From assembly GCA_025963485.1 (NCBI GenBank), contig JAOQAO010000081.1, positions 1-37,018 on the forward strand: a stretch of DNA of 37,018 nt, read 5' to 3'. Shown in pieces: positions 1 to 7,930 of the stretch. The translations under genes were made by a program, and so were the position numbers. This stretch comes from Bacteroidota bacterium. GTDB lineage: Bacteria > Bacteroidota > Bacteroidia > Chitinophagales > LD1. Positions within the stretch are counted from its first letter, which is position 1. Every line of letters starts with the position of its first letter. Below the pieces are notes generated by a model, which saw only the letters and a list, made by a program, of their open reading frames with translations, was not told the origin of the DNA and did no database searches.

Positions 1-79
1 TTTGCCCATGAGAGTTTGAGTTTTGGTGTATTCCAAATATAAAAGGATAGTATCTATAAAAGAAATTTATGTTTCAACC

Positions 80-177
80 GGATACTAGATACTGGATGCC
101 AGATGCTGGATAATACAGAATGCCGAAACGACGTCGGCTGTTTGCATTCATCCAGTATCCAGCATCCAGTATCCGAT
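80..177. repeat. Inverted heptamer repeat tract
   Basis: The left arm (80-114) reads as consecutive seven-base words GGATACT, AGATACT, GGATGCC, AGATGCT, GGATAAT. The right arm (150-177) reads ATCCAGT, ATCCAGC, ATCCAGT, ATCCGAT, which is the same word family in reverse complement. ATACTGGATG (89-98) pairs perfectly with CATCCAGTAT (163-172). The result is a long imperfect hairpin just upstream of the promoter of the first gene. A related pair lies at 1915-1993. I see no gene in bases 1-223. Confidence 0.85.
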
Positions 178-178
178 T

Positions 179-208
179 TTTGGATAGTCCGGCAAATAGT
201 TACTTTCG
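179..208 (+). promoter_or_regulatory. Bacteroidota-type promoter for the 224 lipoprotein gene
   Basis: TTTG at 179-182 is followed after 18 nt by TACTTTCG at 201-208, a close match to the Bacteroidota -33 TTTG / -7 TAnnTTTG arrangement. The start codon is 15 nt downstream of the -7 box. Inferred by pattern only. Confidence 0.5.
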
Positions 209-223
209 CACAAAATCAAATAC

Positions 224-685
224 ATGAAGAAACTATTAGTAGCAGCGGTAGCTGTGGCCCTGATCTCATTGACATCATGCGGCACCGGTGGCAGTGTATT
301 CTCAGCCGGTACCTGGTCGTACAAAGGTGTGAGCTATAATGCCTATGCAGCGACCGGAAGTACTACAGCCAAAACCCTGACTGCCTCTTATGCCAATAGC
401 AGCGAATCGGACAATGTGATCTGCTACTTCCAGACATTCCCTCCGGCAGCGGGTACATATACTGTCGTGAATACTCCGGTATCCTCGGCTAGTCAGGTGT
501 ACATGGTCATGAATATTGGCCTTAAAGGGTTCACTGTGGATGTCAGCGGTGCATCTACTGCGACAGTGACGGTAAATAGTGCAGGCAAAGTAGCAGTCAT
601 TGTGAATTCTGTGACTTTCTCCAATATCACCGGACAGACTGCGGACTCAGGACCGTTTACAGCTTCTTTTACACAGAATCTGTAA
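224..685 (+). CDS. Small exported lipoprotein, unknown function
   Basis: This 153-residue protein begins with a basic N-terminus and a hydrophobic stretch ending in the lipobox LTSC (Cys19), so it should be a lipoprotein processed by signal peptidase II. The mature part is rich in Ser, Thr, Ala and Val, with alternating patterns typical of an all-beta fold. It has no catalytic motif that I recognise. The start is supported by a TACTTTCG promoter-like box 15 nt upstream. The gene is monocistronic: it has its own promoter and a strong terminator directly downstream, and faces a convergent gene. Overlapping ORFs in other frames are shadows. It is real with high confidence, but the function is unknown. 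Confidence 0.85.
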   Translation: MKKLLVAAVAVALISLTSCGTGGSVFSAGTWSYKGVSYNAYAATGSTTAKTLTASYANSSESDNVICYFQTFPPAAGTYTVVNTPVSSASQVYMVMNIGLKGFTVDVSGASTATVTVNSAGKVAVIVNSVTFSNITGQTADSGPFTASFTQNL

Positions 686-710
686 ACAGTCGCCACGAAA
701 GAACATAAGC

Positions 711-750
711 AAAAAAGCCCTGTCTAATAGTTAGACGGGGCTTTCTGTTT
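711..750. terminator. Bidirectional intrinsic terminator
   Basis: AAAGCCCTGTCTAA / TTAGACGGGGCTTT forms a stem of about 13 bp with a three-base loop. It is flanked by A-rich sequence on the left and T-rich sequence on the right, so it can serve both the plus-strand gene ending at 685 and the minus-strand gene ending at 759. Confidence 0.85.
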
Positions 751-758
751 TATATTTC

Positions 759-989
759 TCAGGGATGGCGGCCTATCTGGAGGTTGCTGGTGCGGATCTT
801 GCTCTCGAGCTGCAGGCAGTACTCATCGACCTCCATGATATCTATGGTCACATCCTCACTATCCATAAACTCTACGAGATAGCTCCGCGGATTGGAGACG
901 TATACCTGGTGGACCAATCCCCGGGTGCCTTCGGGTATCTGAGCGTTCACATCGCTCGTCGTCATAATTATGTCCTCTTCTTCTATCAT
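759..989 (-). CDS. DUF4926-like small protein
   Basis: The 76-residue ORF resembles the DUF4926 type of small beta-barrel protein: 'IPEGTRGLVHQVY', then 'YLVEFMDSEDVTIDI', like family members that read 'G..GTVVEVY...YEVEF.D..G'. The family has no known activity. The start is uncertain. ATG at 989 or ATG 24 nt further in (965) would both work, but the protein-like reading frame continues upstream without a start codon to a stop at 1053-1055. The gene may therefore be the 3' part of a frameshifted longer gene (see the feature at 1044-1156). It shares the bidirectional terminator at 711-750. The family call is by eye and moderately confident. Confidence 0.55.
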   Translation of the reverse strand: MIEEEDIIMTTSDVNAQIPEGTRGLVHQVYVSNPRSYLVEFMDSEDVTIDIMEVDEYCLQLESKIRTSNLQIGRHP

Positions 990-1043
990 ATAGTTGTATT
1001 TGTTCTTTTCCCATTGGGGGTTCGGGAAAGCGCCAAATTCATC

Positions 1044-1156
1044 AGTGATATGTCATTGTATGCCTCGTCACCATCTGAGATATACCAAAACCACACGGGC
1101 GCATAGCAGGTGTGGGCGGCAATATCGTGGGTATGGATCGCGGCGGATATTACTTT
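1044..1156 (-). pseudogene. Possible frameshifted 5' part of the DUF4926-like gene
   Basis: The minus strand from 1156 to about 1047 reads as protein-like sequence ('HTHDIAAHTCYAPVW', 'WYISDGDEAYNDI'). It then loses coherence, while the neighbouring frame becomes protein-like ('TDEFGAFPNPQWEKNKYNYM') and runs straight into the DUF4926-like ORF. One missing base near 1044-1050 would join the two. The upstream part begins after a stop at 1157-1159 and has no ATG, so the gene appears to have lost its start as well. The rest of the 990-1374 spacer, about 220 bases beyond this remnant, shows no gene that I trust. Confidence 0.4.
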
Positions 1157-1374
1157 TTAGGGGGAGGAGGTTTGCCTATTAATACGATGGACGGAGACAA
1201 AGGTTTTATTTTTCGGTATAAGTTTAACAAGACGGATTTTGTGTTTAAGCAGAATCTCCTTTCGCTGAAACGGAATGAAGCTGGCCGGCACAAAGGGAAA
1301 CTTTGCTGGCGGACGGTTTGGTTTTGAAATGTTTTATTGTATATTGATTTTCATAACCCCAAAAACCGGACCCG

Positions 1375-1899
1375 ATGACCAGATCAGAAATAGTGACCAG
1401 ACTCAGGGAAGACCATAAGCGGTTTGCAGTAATGATCTCGTCGCAGACCGATGAGGACTTTCTCCGGGCGGCCGACGGCAAATGGTCCGCCGGGCATCAG
1501 CTGGATCATATATACCGCAGTGTCAAGCCATTGCGCACGGCGGTAAAGCTGCCGGGCTTCGTACCACGGCTGCTATTCGGCAAGGCGACACACCCCTCGC
1601 GTAGCTATGAGGAGGTAGTATCGGGATATAAGGAAAAGCTCGCCGGTGGTGGCAAGGCCAAAGGCAAATTCATACCCAAACCCGTCGAGGTCGGCCATCG
1701 CAATTCGCTGCTGATCAAGCTCACAGATACTGTAGAGTCCCTGTCTAAGAAGATAGAGAAAATGGACGAGGAGAAGCTCGATAGTGTAGTACTGCCACAT
1801 CCCCTCCTCGGCAAACTCACCCTCCGGGAGATGCTCCACTTCACCATCTACCACGTAGGCCATCATCACAAAATGACGATGAAGAACCTGGGGAAATGA
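1375..1899 (+). CDS. DinB-like family protein
   Basis: This 174-residue soluble protein has the layout of the DinB/YfiT-like four-helix bundle superfamily. An early 'W(S)AGHQLDHI' segment carries a helix-borne histidine (about residue 45). The C-terminal 'YHVGHHHKM' (about 159-167) would supply the other metal-binding histidines. Family members are stress-induced proteins or thiol-dependent transferases such as bacillithiol transferases, and many have no assigned reaction. There is no signal peptide, so it should be cytoplasmic. The start at ATG 1375 places the usual family N-terminus correctly. It stands alone between a decayed gene and a repeat-rich spacer. The superfamily is confident; the substrate is unknown. 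Confidence 0.75.
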   Translation: MTRSEIVTRLREDHKRFAVMISSQTDEDFLRAADGKWSAGHQLDHIYRSVKPLRTAVKLPGFVPRLLFGKATHPSRSYEEVVSGYKEKLAGGGKAKGKFIPKPVEVGHRNSLLIKLTDTVESLSKKIEKMDEEKLDSVVLPHPLLGKLTLREMLHFTIYHVGHHHKMTMKNLGK

Positions 1900-1914
1900 T
1901 CCTCGTTAATGGTT

Positions 1915-1993
1915 ACTGGATGCTGGTTTCTGGATAGCACAAATGGCAAGCAATAACTGTCCAGTATCAAGCATCCAGCAGCTAGTATCCAAT
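1915..1993. repeat. Second inverted heptamer repeat tract
   Basis: ACTGGAT, GCTGGTT, TCTGGAT (1915-1935) are followed by the opposite-orientation words GTCCAGT, ATCAAGC, ATCCAGC, AGCTAGT, ATCCAAT (1959-1993). The period is seven throughout, and the word family matches the tract at 80-177. It lies just after the DinB-like gene in a spacer of 238 bases. Confidence 0.8.
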
Positions 1994-2079
1994 TCAGGCT
2001 TCCGATAAACAGCCTATACCCAGTCTTGTGCAGTGAGGTCGAGAGAGAATTCATCAGGCTTTTCAACCCACTGCATTTT

Positions 2080-2111
2080 ATAAAAAGAGAAGCCTGCCTT
2101 TTGAGCAGGCT
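2080..2111 (-). terminator. Intrinsic terminator of the protease-lipoprotein cluster
   Basis: AGCCTGC (2091-2097) pairs with GCAGGCT (2105-2111) around a seven-base loop. Read on the minus strand, the stem is followed by TCTCTTTTTAT, directly after the stop of the minus-strand gene ending at 2138. Confidence 0.75.
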
Positions 2112-2137
2112 CCTTATTGGGACGGGTTGGTTATACG

Positions 2138-2659
2138 CTAAAAATAAATTTGATTATTCGATTCCAGTTGAAGCAACTCTATGGGGATTGAACCCTCACT
2201 GAGCTTTTTACCTTTCTGGTCAAACTTCTCATACATAAATGAGTCATCTTTGGTATATCCGCTAAACTGTAGAGTCCCCTGTGGAGAAAATAGCCTGGCC
2301 TGACGTATTGTGCCAAATTGATACTTGATTTCTTTTCTCAGGGTATCACGTACTTTAAACTGCCAAATGCCATCTGGTTTATTCAACTTATAGTCGCCCT
2401 CGGATCGCACTATCCCGATTAGGGTATCTCGGTTCTCTTTGGTGCGGTTTACGTCAGTAGGGCTTGTACCATGACCGAGAACTGGCGATAAGGATATGTT
2501 TACGTTTACCAGAGTATCATAACGCACCCAATGACCTGTCTTGAGACCTTTGCCGTCAAACTGATTCAATGACGACGGAGTGTCTTTTATCTTGCCCGAT
2601 GACACGCACGAGTTTAGGAATAGCAGAATAATCCCGGTAATAAAAAGTAAATTCCGCAT
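2138..2659 (-). CDS. Small lipoprotein with MORN/YwqK-like motifs
   Basis: Read from ATG 2659, the protein begins 'MRNLLFITG' and has a lipobox LNSC with Cys at residue 18. The longer ORF-track start puts about 30 charged residues ahead of the signal peptide and overlaps the upstream gene, so I reject it. The mature part has short motifs such as 'GLKTGHWVRYD', 'GDYKLNKPDGIWQFK' and 'GKKLSEG', which resemble the MORN-like repeats of YwqK-type proteins (predicted). It is the last gene of a minus-strand cluster, 22 nt after the preceding lipoprotein gene and followed by a terminator. The molecular role is unknown; it is probably anchored in the envelope. Confidence 0.75.
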   Translation of the reverse strand: MRNLLFITGIILLFLNSCVSSGKIKDTPSSLNQFDGKGLKTGHWVRYDTLVNVNISLSPVLGHGTSPTDVNRTKENRDTLIGIVRSEGDYKLNKPDGIWQFKVRDTLRKEIKYQFGTIRQARLFSPQGTLQFSGYTKDDSFMYEKFDQKGKKLSEGSIPIELLQLESNNQIYF

Positions 2660-2681
2660 ACCTTTTCGAATGTAGATATTT

Positions 2682-3110
2682 TTATCGCTGAATGCCATTG
2701 TTAGGCGATACACCATTTTCGATTTTGGTCTCAAAAAAAGTATGGTCACAGATGCCGTCTTTAGAAAAAGTGATGTTTAAGAACATTTCATTACACTTCA
2801 ATTGCGGTGGGCATTTACCTAATTTGTATTCAAAACTTACCGGACTTTCCCGAAGATCTGGCGAACCCAATACGGATTTCACCTTATTGGAATCAAACCC
2901 CACCAAAACATCGAACGTAACCCTGTTCTGGGAAACAAAACTGTCAATGAGTGGTTGCTCCATACGATGCATCTTATGCGCCGCATCATAACGGAAGTTC
3001 TCCTTAATAAATGCAAGCTTTTTAGATACGGATGCATTGCCCTGTTTAGAGGCAATGCATCCTATCAATACTAGTGGAATAAAAAGTAATCCAAGCTTAA
3101 TGCTATTCAT
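2682..3110 (-). CDS. Small lipoprotein, possibly BamE/SmpA-like fold
   Basis: The start is taken at ATG 3110 ('MNSIKLGLLF'), which gives a clean signal peptide ending near Cys18 (LIGC). The ORF-track start adds nine unlikely residues. This ATG overlaps the stop of the protease gene by eight bases (ATGAATAG), suggesting translational coupling. The mature part contains 'NKVKSVLGSPD' and later 'LNITFSKDGIC', a pattern loosely like BamE/SmpA-type lipoproteins ('V...LG.P...' then a beta-strand pair), but this is a weak match. There are four cysteines in the mature part besides the lipidated one. The function is unknown. Confidence 0.75.
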   Translation of the reverse strand: MNSIKLGLLFIPLVLIGCIASKQGNASVSKKLAFIKENFRYDAAHKMHRMEQPLIDSFVSQNRVTFDVLVGFDSNKVKSVLGSPDLRESPVSFEYKLGKCPPQLKCNEMFLNITFSKDGICDHTFFETKIENGVSPNNGIQR

Positions 3111-5574
3111 GGACAATTTTAAGATTGCGGTTACCATTTCTGGTTTCTACGCTCATAAGATATACGCCAGTGCCTAATGCATTCGGCATCTGCAAAGTTA
3201 GCTGATTTTCGTTTGACCCTTCCCATACATTCACGAGCCTGCCGTCTAAGCTAAAGATAGTCACTTTTTGTATGACCGATTCGGATTCAATAGTTACCTG
3301 ATTGTCGAACGGATTAGGATAGACAGAGACCTTGACCTGACCTGCGTTTTTTATCCCGTTATAGATAAAGCAAATGGGCTGTGCGACCATTGGCAGGTTT
3401 CCGCACCCATGCACATATACGGGATTGCTCGAACTTGTGACCTCGGAAGACCCGCCATCTATCGCCGAGCCATCTACTTTAATGTTGACGTACCGTCCGC
3501 TTGGCGGCAATCCTCCAGACGGAACTGTCGGAATAACATAACTCATGATCGCAGCGGGGTCTATTACATGGTTATGACCCACTCCATGCCCCAATTCATG
3601 CAAGACTACATGATAGAGATCGCTTTGACCGAACGGTACGGGAGCGGTACCTGACGTATCGGTACACCATGTAAGCGCGGGATTGTCTGAAATGATCAGA
3701 TCAAGTTCCTCAACGGTAACGATTTTTCCTCCTGCTGAAGTGCAAATGTCGGTAAAGCTGAAACAGGTCGCAAGCACGTTGGACGGTCGTGGTCCGATTG
3801 TTATCAGGTTGATCCCGTCACGCTTCGCGGTGTCCGCTAGTCCGAACGTGTCGCGCACTATGGCAAAGTTGACGCCTGTCGCGCATATCCAATCTTGCAC
3901 CGATTTTTTGACCACTCCGTAGATAGCAGGCTTATGCGATACCGAAGTATCGACAAAGAACTGGTAACCGCCGTTGCCATTCTTGTTGTACAGAAAGCTC
4001 TGGTACTTGCCGCCAGTTGCGACAATGATATCGTTCTTTAGAGAATAATAAACTGTTAAAGGTGTGGCGCTCGTATCCTTGTCGCCAGTACTTGTTACTA
4101 TGCGAAACTTGCCTGTGCCAATCGGCAGTTTCTTTGCGCCCGAATCCACCGAGGGGACGTACATTCTAACCAGCGTATCAGACCATGAGATATAATCGCT
4201 ATCATCTAAGCCGAGGCTCATCCCCGTTATTGGATAATCCGCATTGTAAAACAGTAAATTGCCCGTGCCTCTTGTGTTGCCGAATTGAAAGCCGTGTATG
4301 TTTAAAACATCCCTTACACCTCCGTTGACCGTAGGCGGATCGAATGACGTGATCGTGGCTGTGCACGACGGAACGGCTACGCTATCAGTTGTGACTAGAT
4401 CGTAAAAAGTGGATAAGGTATCTCCTGAAGAAACAGAGTATGAAGAACCATTAGCCATATACGAATTCCCAAAGAATGCGAGAGTATCTTCTATATCTAT
4501 CTTAGAGTTTAAACCGCAGGTCTGGATTTCCATACTTATATGCACAAGCTGTTGAGGTGACGCGGTGATAGGACTTTTGCAAATTGAATAGTCGTGAGCA
4601 AAAACAAGCATACTAATGGTACTCGGGTTATCATCATTGGGTGAGACTGGAAAGTAACAACTCGGGTTTGCCATGGCACCATTCGTCACGCTTATCTTGT
4701 GGTTCGTAACGAGGTAGGGGCCAAAAACAGCAGGATCGTACACAATCCGAATAGTAGCATCGCTGAGATAATGGTTTGTGTTGCTCTGGTCAAAAACGTT
4801 AACGTCATATTCCAAATATTTAGGACTTGTCCCTGTGACTTGGACATTGGAAATCCTATAATTCAAAGTTTCGATAGCGCGTGATGCCTTGGGACGGTTC
4901 AAATGCGTTCTGTTGTAGTGTAAGCGGTTTTGTGCCTGTTGCGATTCCAGAGAGCTGTATGCGGGCATTATGCGCGCATGGTAGGGATACACGGTCGGGT
5001 GCTTAGCGGCAGGTGGCAACAAACTGGATTCGGAGCAATCGACATAGGTCAATTGCGTTGCATATTCCGCAAGATCGTACAGATGCGCCAATGAATCATA
5101 TACTGTCCAAATGTCGTAGGCTTTAAGTAAACTGTCGTCGTACATGTATTTTATGAATGACTGCCAATCATACGGCGCTCCTAGCTTCACTGGAATGGTA
5201 AAAGGATAATAGGTCACAGGCAACTCCTTATCCGTTGAGCTAGTAAGAAAAATGCCTTGATCTCCGACTTTGAGCGCAAGCGCGTGAGACACGTCCAGCC
5301 CCTTATCGGTTAGCTGCCCTCCGTCTGTAATGAGTTCCACTGTTCCGCAACTCATAGCATCGACGCCTTTGAAAATCTTAGTGACTTGAATGACATTTGA
5401 GGTATAGATCATCTTCTGATCTCCGGTCTCGTACGAATTCGTCTTGATGACAACGCCCTCAAAAATATAAGTGGTGTTGTTTATCCTGTCGAGAATATCC
5501 CTGTATACTTCTTGGGCGGACAAGGTGATTGAAAAAAATAGGACCGCAAGACTTAGTAATAAATTCTTGTTCAT
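3103..5574 (-). CDS. T9SS-exported metzincin-type zinc metalloprotease
   Basis: This 823-residue protein has a Sec signal peptide (cleavage near 'LSAQE', residue 20). Residues 659-669 are HELGHGVGHNH, an exact HEXXHXXGXXH zinc motif, and Met677 in 'AAIMSY' fits the Met-turn, so it belongs to the metzincin group of secreted proteases. A region around 410-510 ('ITSFDPPTVNGG...LNIHGFQFG') looks like an IPT/TIG-type beta domain. The last about 75 residues ('VSVYPNPFDN...GVYLMSVE') are a T9SS type A sorting domain, so it should cross the outer membrane and be released or surface-attached. The substrate is unknown. It is the first gene of a cluster with two lipoprotein genes. Confidence 0.88.
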   Translation of the reverse strand: MNKNLLLSLAVLFFSITLSAQEVYRDILDRINNTTYIFEGVVIKTNSYETGDQKMIYTSNVIQVTKIFKGVDAMSCGTVELITDGGQLTDKGLDVSHALALKVGDQGIFLTSSTDKELPVTYYPFTIPVKLGAPYDWQSFIKYMYDDSLLKAYDIWTVYDSLAHLYDLAEYATQLTYVDCSESSLLPPAAKHPTVYPYHARIMPAYSSLESQQAQNRLHYNRTHLNRPKASRAIETLNYRISNVQVTGTSPKYLEYDVNVFDQSNTNHYLSDATIRIVYDPAVFGPYLVTNHKISVTNGAMANPSCYFPVSPNDDNPSTISMLVFAHDYSICKSPITASPQQLVHISMEIQTCGLNSKIDIEDTLAFFGNSYMANGSSYSVSSGDTLSTFYDLVTTDSVAVPSCTATITSFDPPTVNGGVRDVLNIHGFQFGNTRGTGNLLFYNADYPITGMSLGLDDSDYISWSDTLVRMYVPSVDSGAKKLPIGTGKFRIVTSTGDKDTSATPLTVYYSLKNDIIVATGGKYQSFLYNKNGNGGYQFFVDTSVSHKPAIYGVVKKSVQDWICATGVNFAIVRDTFGLADTAKRDGINLITIGPRPSNVLATCFSFTDICTSAGGKIVTVEELDLIISDNPALTWCTDTSGTAPVPFGQSDLYHVVLHELGHGVGHNHVIDPAAIMSYVIPTVPSGGLPPSGRYVNIKVDGSAIDGGSSEVTSSSNPVYVHGCGNLPMVAQPICFIYNGIKNAGQVKVSVYPNPFDNQVTIESESVIQKVTIFSLDGRLVNVWEGSNENQLTLQMPNALGTGVYLMSVETRNGNRNLKIVHE

Positions 5575-5736
5575 GGTTAAAATTGTGAGTTAAAAAATTA
5601 GATGATACGAATGTTAAATTGTTATTTGTATATTCCTATACCCATAAAAGGGTATGGTTCTTAACATGTAGAAAATATTAAATGGCGGCACTAAGCACAA
5701 TACATAGTGCCACCAGAGAGCTTGGGCATCTCCGTC

Positions 5737-6192
5737 TTAGTGGGTTACTGAAATCTTTTGAGTTGAGGTAAACCCATTTGCACTTGTTTGGAGTACATAA
5801 ATGCCGCTTTGTAGATTAGCGACGCTGCATGTTTTTGTATTTTTATCACTCGATATAAGAGCATCGTTAGACAGTACTGTTTTACCGAGCATGTCGGTAA
5901 TAGAGAATGCCACATCGTTTTGCACACCATCATAAATCACTGTTAGGTTATCGGATGCGGGATTGGGATATACTGAAATGTCTGATGGCTGTAGGTTTTC
6001 GATCCCTGTACTTAGTCTTTCGCCCACATATGCATTCCTTACCTCCAATGTTCCTGTGCCTGGAAATACTGAATTAAACTCTAGCTGGATATGGTTATAC
6101 CAAGGGAGTGGGAATGAAAGCGTCGTCCATTTTATACCGGGCAGTCATGAGGGACGCCCTGTCAGAGTGAGATTGACCCTGCCGATGTGCAT
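5737..6192 (-). pseudogene. Remnant of a T9SS cargo gene (sorting domain only)
   Basis: The open part below 6048 encodes a complete T9SS type A sorting domain ('ISVYPNPASDN', 'ITDMLGKTV', 'GIYVLQTSANG'). The ORF-track start at 6048 is a TTG inside continuous coding-like sequence. The frame continues upstream through 'LEFNSVFPGTGTLEV' to an in-frame TGA at 6145-6147. Beyond it, in the same frame, there is more protein-like sequence starting at ATG 6192 ('MHIGRVNLTLTG'). No signal peptide or catalytic domain remains. It is most simply the 3' end of a large secreted-protein gene that has lost its front half and gained a stop. Confidence 0.6.
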
Positions 6193-6249
6193 CAGGTATA
6201 GCAGGAATTAAATCTTTCACACACTCAAATGCACAGGTGCAAATCCAAA

Positions 6250-6285
6250 TAAAAAACCCCGCACCGTTTGGTACAGGGTTTTAGT
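6250..6285 (-). terminator. Intrinsic terminator after the T9SS paralogue
   Basis: AAAACCCTGTACC / GGTGCGGGGTTTT (minus strand) forms a strong stem with an AAAC loop, followed by a T-rich tail (TTTTTTATTT), just beyond the stop at 6304. Confidence 0.85.
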
Positions 6286-6303
6286 TTAGGATTGGGTTGC
6301 TGA

Positions 6304-7746
6304 TTATTTTGTAACGGCGAAGCGCACAGTTTCGTTGGCCGAACCGTGCTTCACAGTGAGTGTGTAGAGTCCTGCGGGCTGAGCGCTCATGTCGATGAGC
6401 ATATGGTCAGCAGAGATCACCTGCTGGTGTACAGTGCGGCCTACGGCGTCATATATCTCATAGCGGTCACCTGTCCTGCCTGTGGTCTGCAGCGTGAGCA
6501 GTCCCTCAGTAGGATTAGGATAGACGCCTACGATCATATTGCCATTGATGTCATTGATACCGACATTGACTACAGACGTGGCGGCAGATAGCGCACCGCA
6601 GCCGTTAGCGCCTACCACGTAGACGGTATAGTTGCCATTGGCAGTGACGGTAAGCGTTGCGTTGGTCTCACTATTGAGCTGTACACCATTGGCGAACCAC
6701 TGGTACGATGTGCCCGCACTCGACGTGAGGACAAATCCTACGCGCGTAATAGTAGGTGTAGTAGCAGGTTTGACGACGAGCGATACTGCATTGGAAACGG
6801 CAGTGCACTGATTGACATCAGTGACGGTGACCGTATAGCTGCCCGAGGCAGTGACATATACGGTCTGGGTAGTAGCGGCTGTATTGCTCCAGGCATAGCT
6901 GAGGCCAGCAGGTGTAGCTGTCAGCGTCGCTGTATCTCCCTGGCAGATACTGTCAGGTCCCACAGGCGAGACGGAGACGGTAGGCAGATTGACCAGTGTG
7001 ATCACGGTAGGCGATGATACTGCGCTGTCAAGGGCAGCATTGTATACGGTCACTACATATGATCCGGCAGCATTGACAGAGACCGACTGCGTGGTGGCGC
7101 CGGTAGACCATTTATATGTATAGCCTGTACCCGAAGAGGCAGTGAGTGTCTGTGATGATCCGCTGCAGAGGTTGATATTGCCCGCAGGGCTGATAGCTGC
7201 TGTCGGCGGGCCTACACAGGCTGCATATGCTTCATAAGCCGGGTACGGTGACGCAGTATCCAGTGTGGTACATGCGACAGTCGGGCACTTAGTGCGGATC
7301 CAGTACCTGAGGCCGCTCTGCGCGGCATTTTGATTTGGCAGTGTGCCTATACCGGTGAGAGTGACGTCTACGATGATGCGCAGTTGGTATTGTCCCACAG
7401 GTCCTGTAGGGGTGCCTGATACGACGATCACGCCTGCTGCACCGCCTGCAAATGTATTATTGGCTGCATTGGTAGTCCAGCAGAGTCCGGGAGGGAGATT
7501 ACTGATGGTGTCTATTTTCAGTGACTGTACGGGCAAGCTTTGTACAGTAGTGAAGTTCTGGAAATAAATAGTGTCAATGACAGGTACGCCGATGACAGTG
7601 CATGGGAGATTCTCCGGATAAGGCTGGAGGCCAGGTGATCCGAAAGGGACAGGTGTAACACTATTGGTCGCAGCTGCGCAGTGCTGTGCCTGTGCGCCTG
7701 CCGCCATGAGAGTGACCGCTAAAAAAGAAAGTAAGATTTTTTTCAT
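6304..7746 (-). CDS. T9SS cargo protein with Ig/PKD-like modules (paralogue A)
   Basis: The 480-residue protein has a signal peptide ending 'AGAQAQ'. After an N-terminal domain of about 190 residues come three similar beta modules, each with a 'Y.W.ttGATTQSV.V...GSYVVTVY' core (roughly residues 195-240, 270-320 and 335-390), like PKD/Ig-like adhesin repeats. A T9SS type A sorting domain closes it ('VGVYPNPTEG', 'GLYTLTVKH'). It should be exported across the outer membrane as a surface or matrix protein. No enzyme motif is visible. It is clearly a paralogue of the adjacent gene at 7931-9391 (same architecture, near-identical C-terminal phrases), probably from tandem duplication. It is followed by a strong terminator. 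Confidence 0.85.
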   Translation of the reverse strand: MKKILLSFLAVTLMAAGAQAQHCAAATNSVTPVPFGSPGLQPYPENLPCTVIGVPVIDTIYFQNFTTVQSLPVQSLKIDTISNLPPGLCWTTNAANNTFAGGAAGVIVVSGTPTGPVGQYQLRIIVDVTLTGIGTLPNQNAAQSGLRYWIRTKCPTVACTTLDTASPYPAYEAYAACVGPPTAAISPAGNINLCSGSSQTLTASSGTGYTYKWSTGATTQSVSVNAAGSYVVTVYNAALDSAVSSPTVITLVNLPTVSVSPVGPDSICQGDTATLTATPAGLSYAWSNTAATTQTVYVTASGSYTVTVTDVNQCTAVSNAVSLVVKPATTPTITRVGFVLTSSAGTSYQWFANGVQLNSETNATLTVTANGNYTVYVVGANGCGALSAATSVVNVGINDINGNMIVGVYPNPTEGLLTLQTTGRTGDRYEIYDAVGRTVHQQVISADHMLIDMSAQPAGLYTLTVKHGSANETVRFAVTK

Positions 7747-7930
7747 GTGATATTTAAGGTTTTTGATTTGTGCTAAAAGTATAAGATTTTATCCGCTTGT
7801 GGAAATCGAATATTTCCACAAAATGTATGGTGAAACATGCATGCGCCGGTGTTTTTGTTCTTAATATGAATCTGGCACGGGGGGTATAGTTTAGGGCCGA
7901 AGGAATTCTTTCGGAGTGTTTGGTTGTTGT

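Noticed and set aside
103-339. Plus-strand ORF of 78 aa at the left end
   Set aside because: It runs through the heptamer repeat and the front of the lipoprotein gene in another frame.
1112-1327. Plus-strand ORF with a Gly-rich start
   Set aside because: It lies across the remnant on the other strand, with no promoter and an unconvincing composition; possible but not supported.
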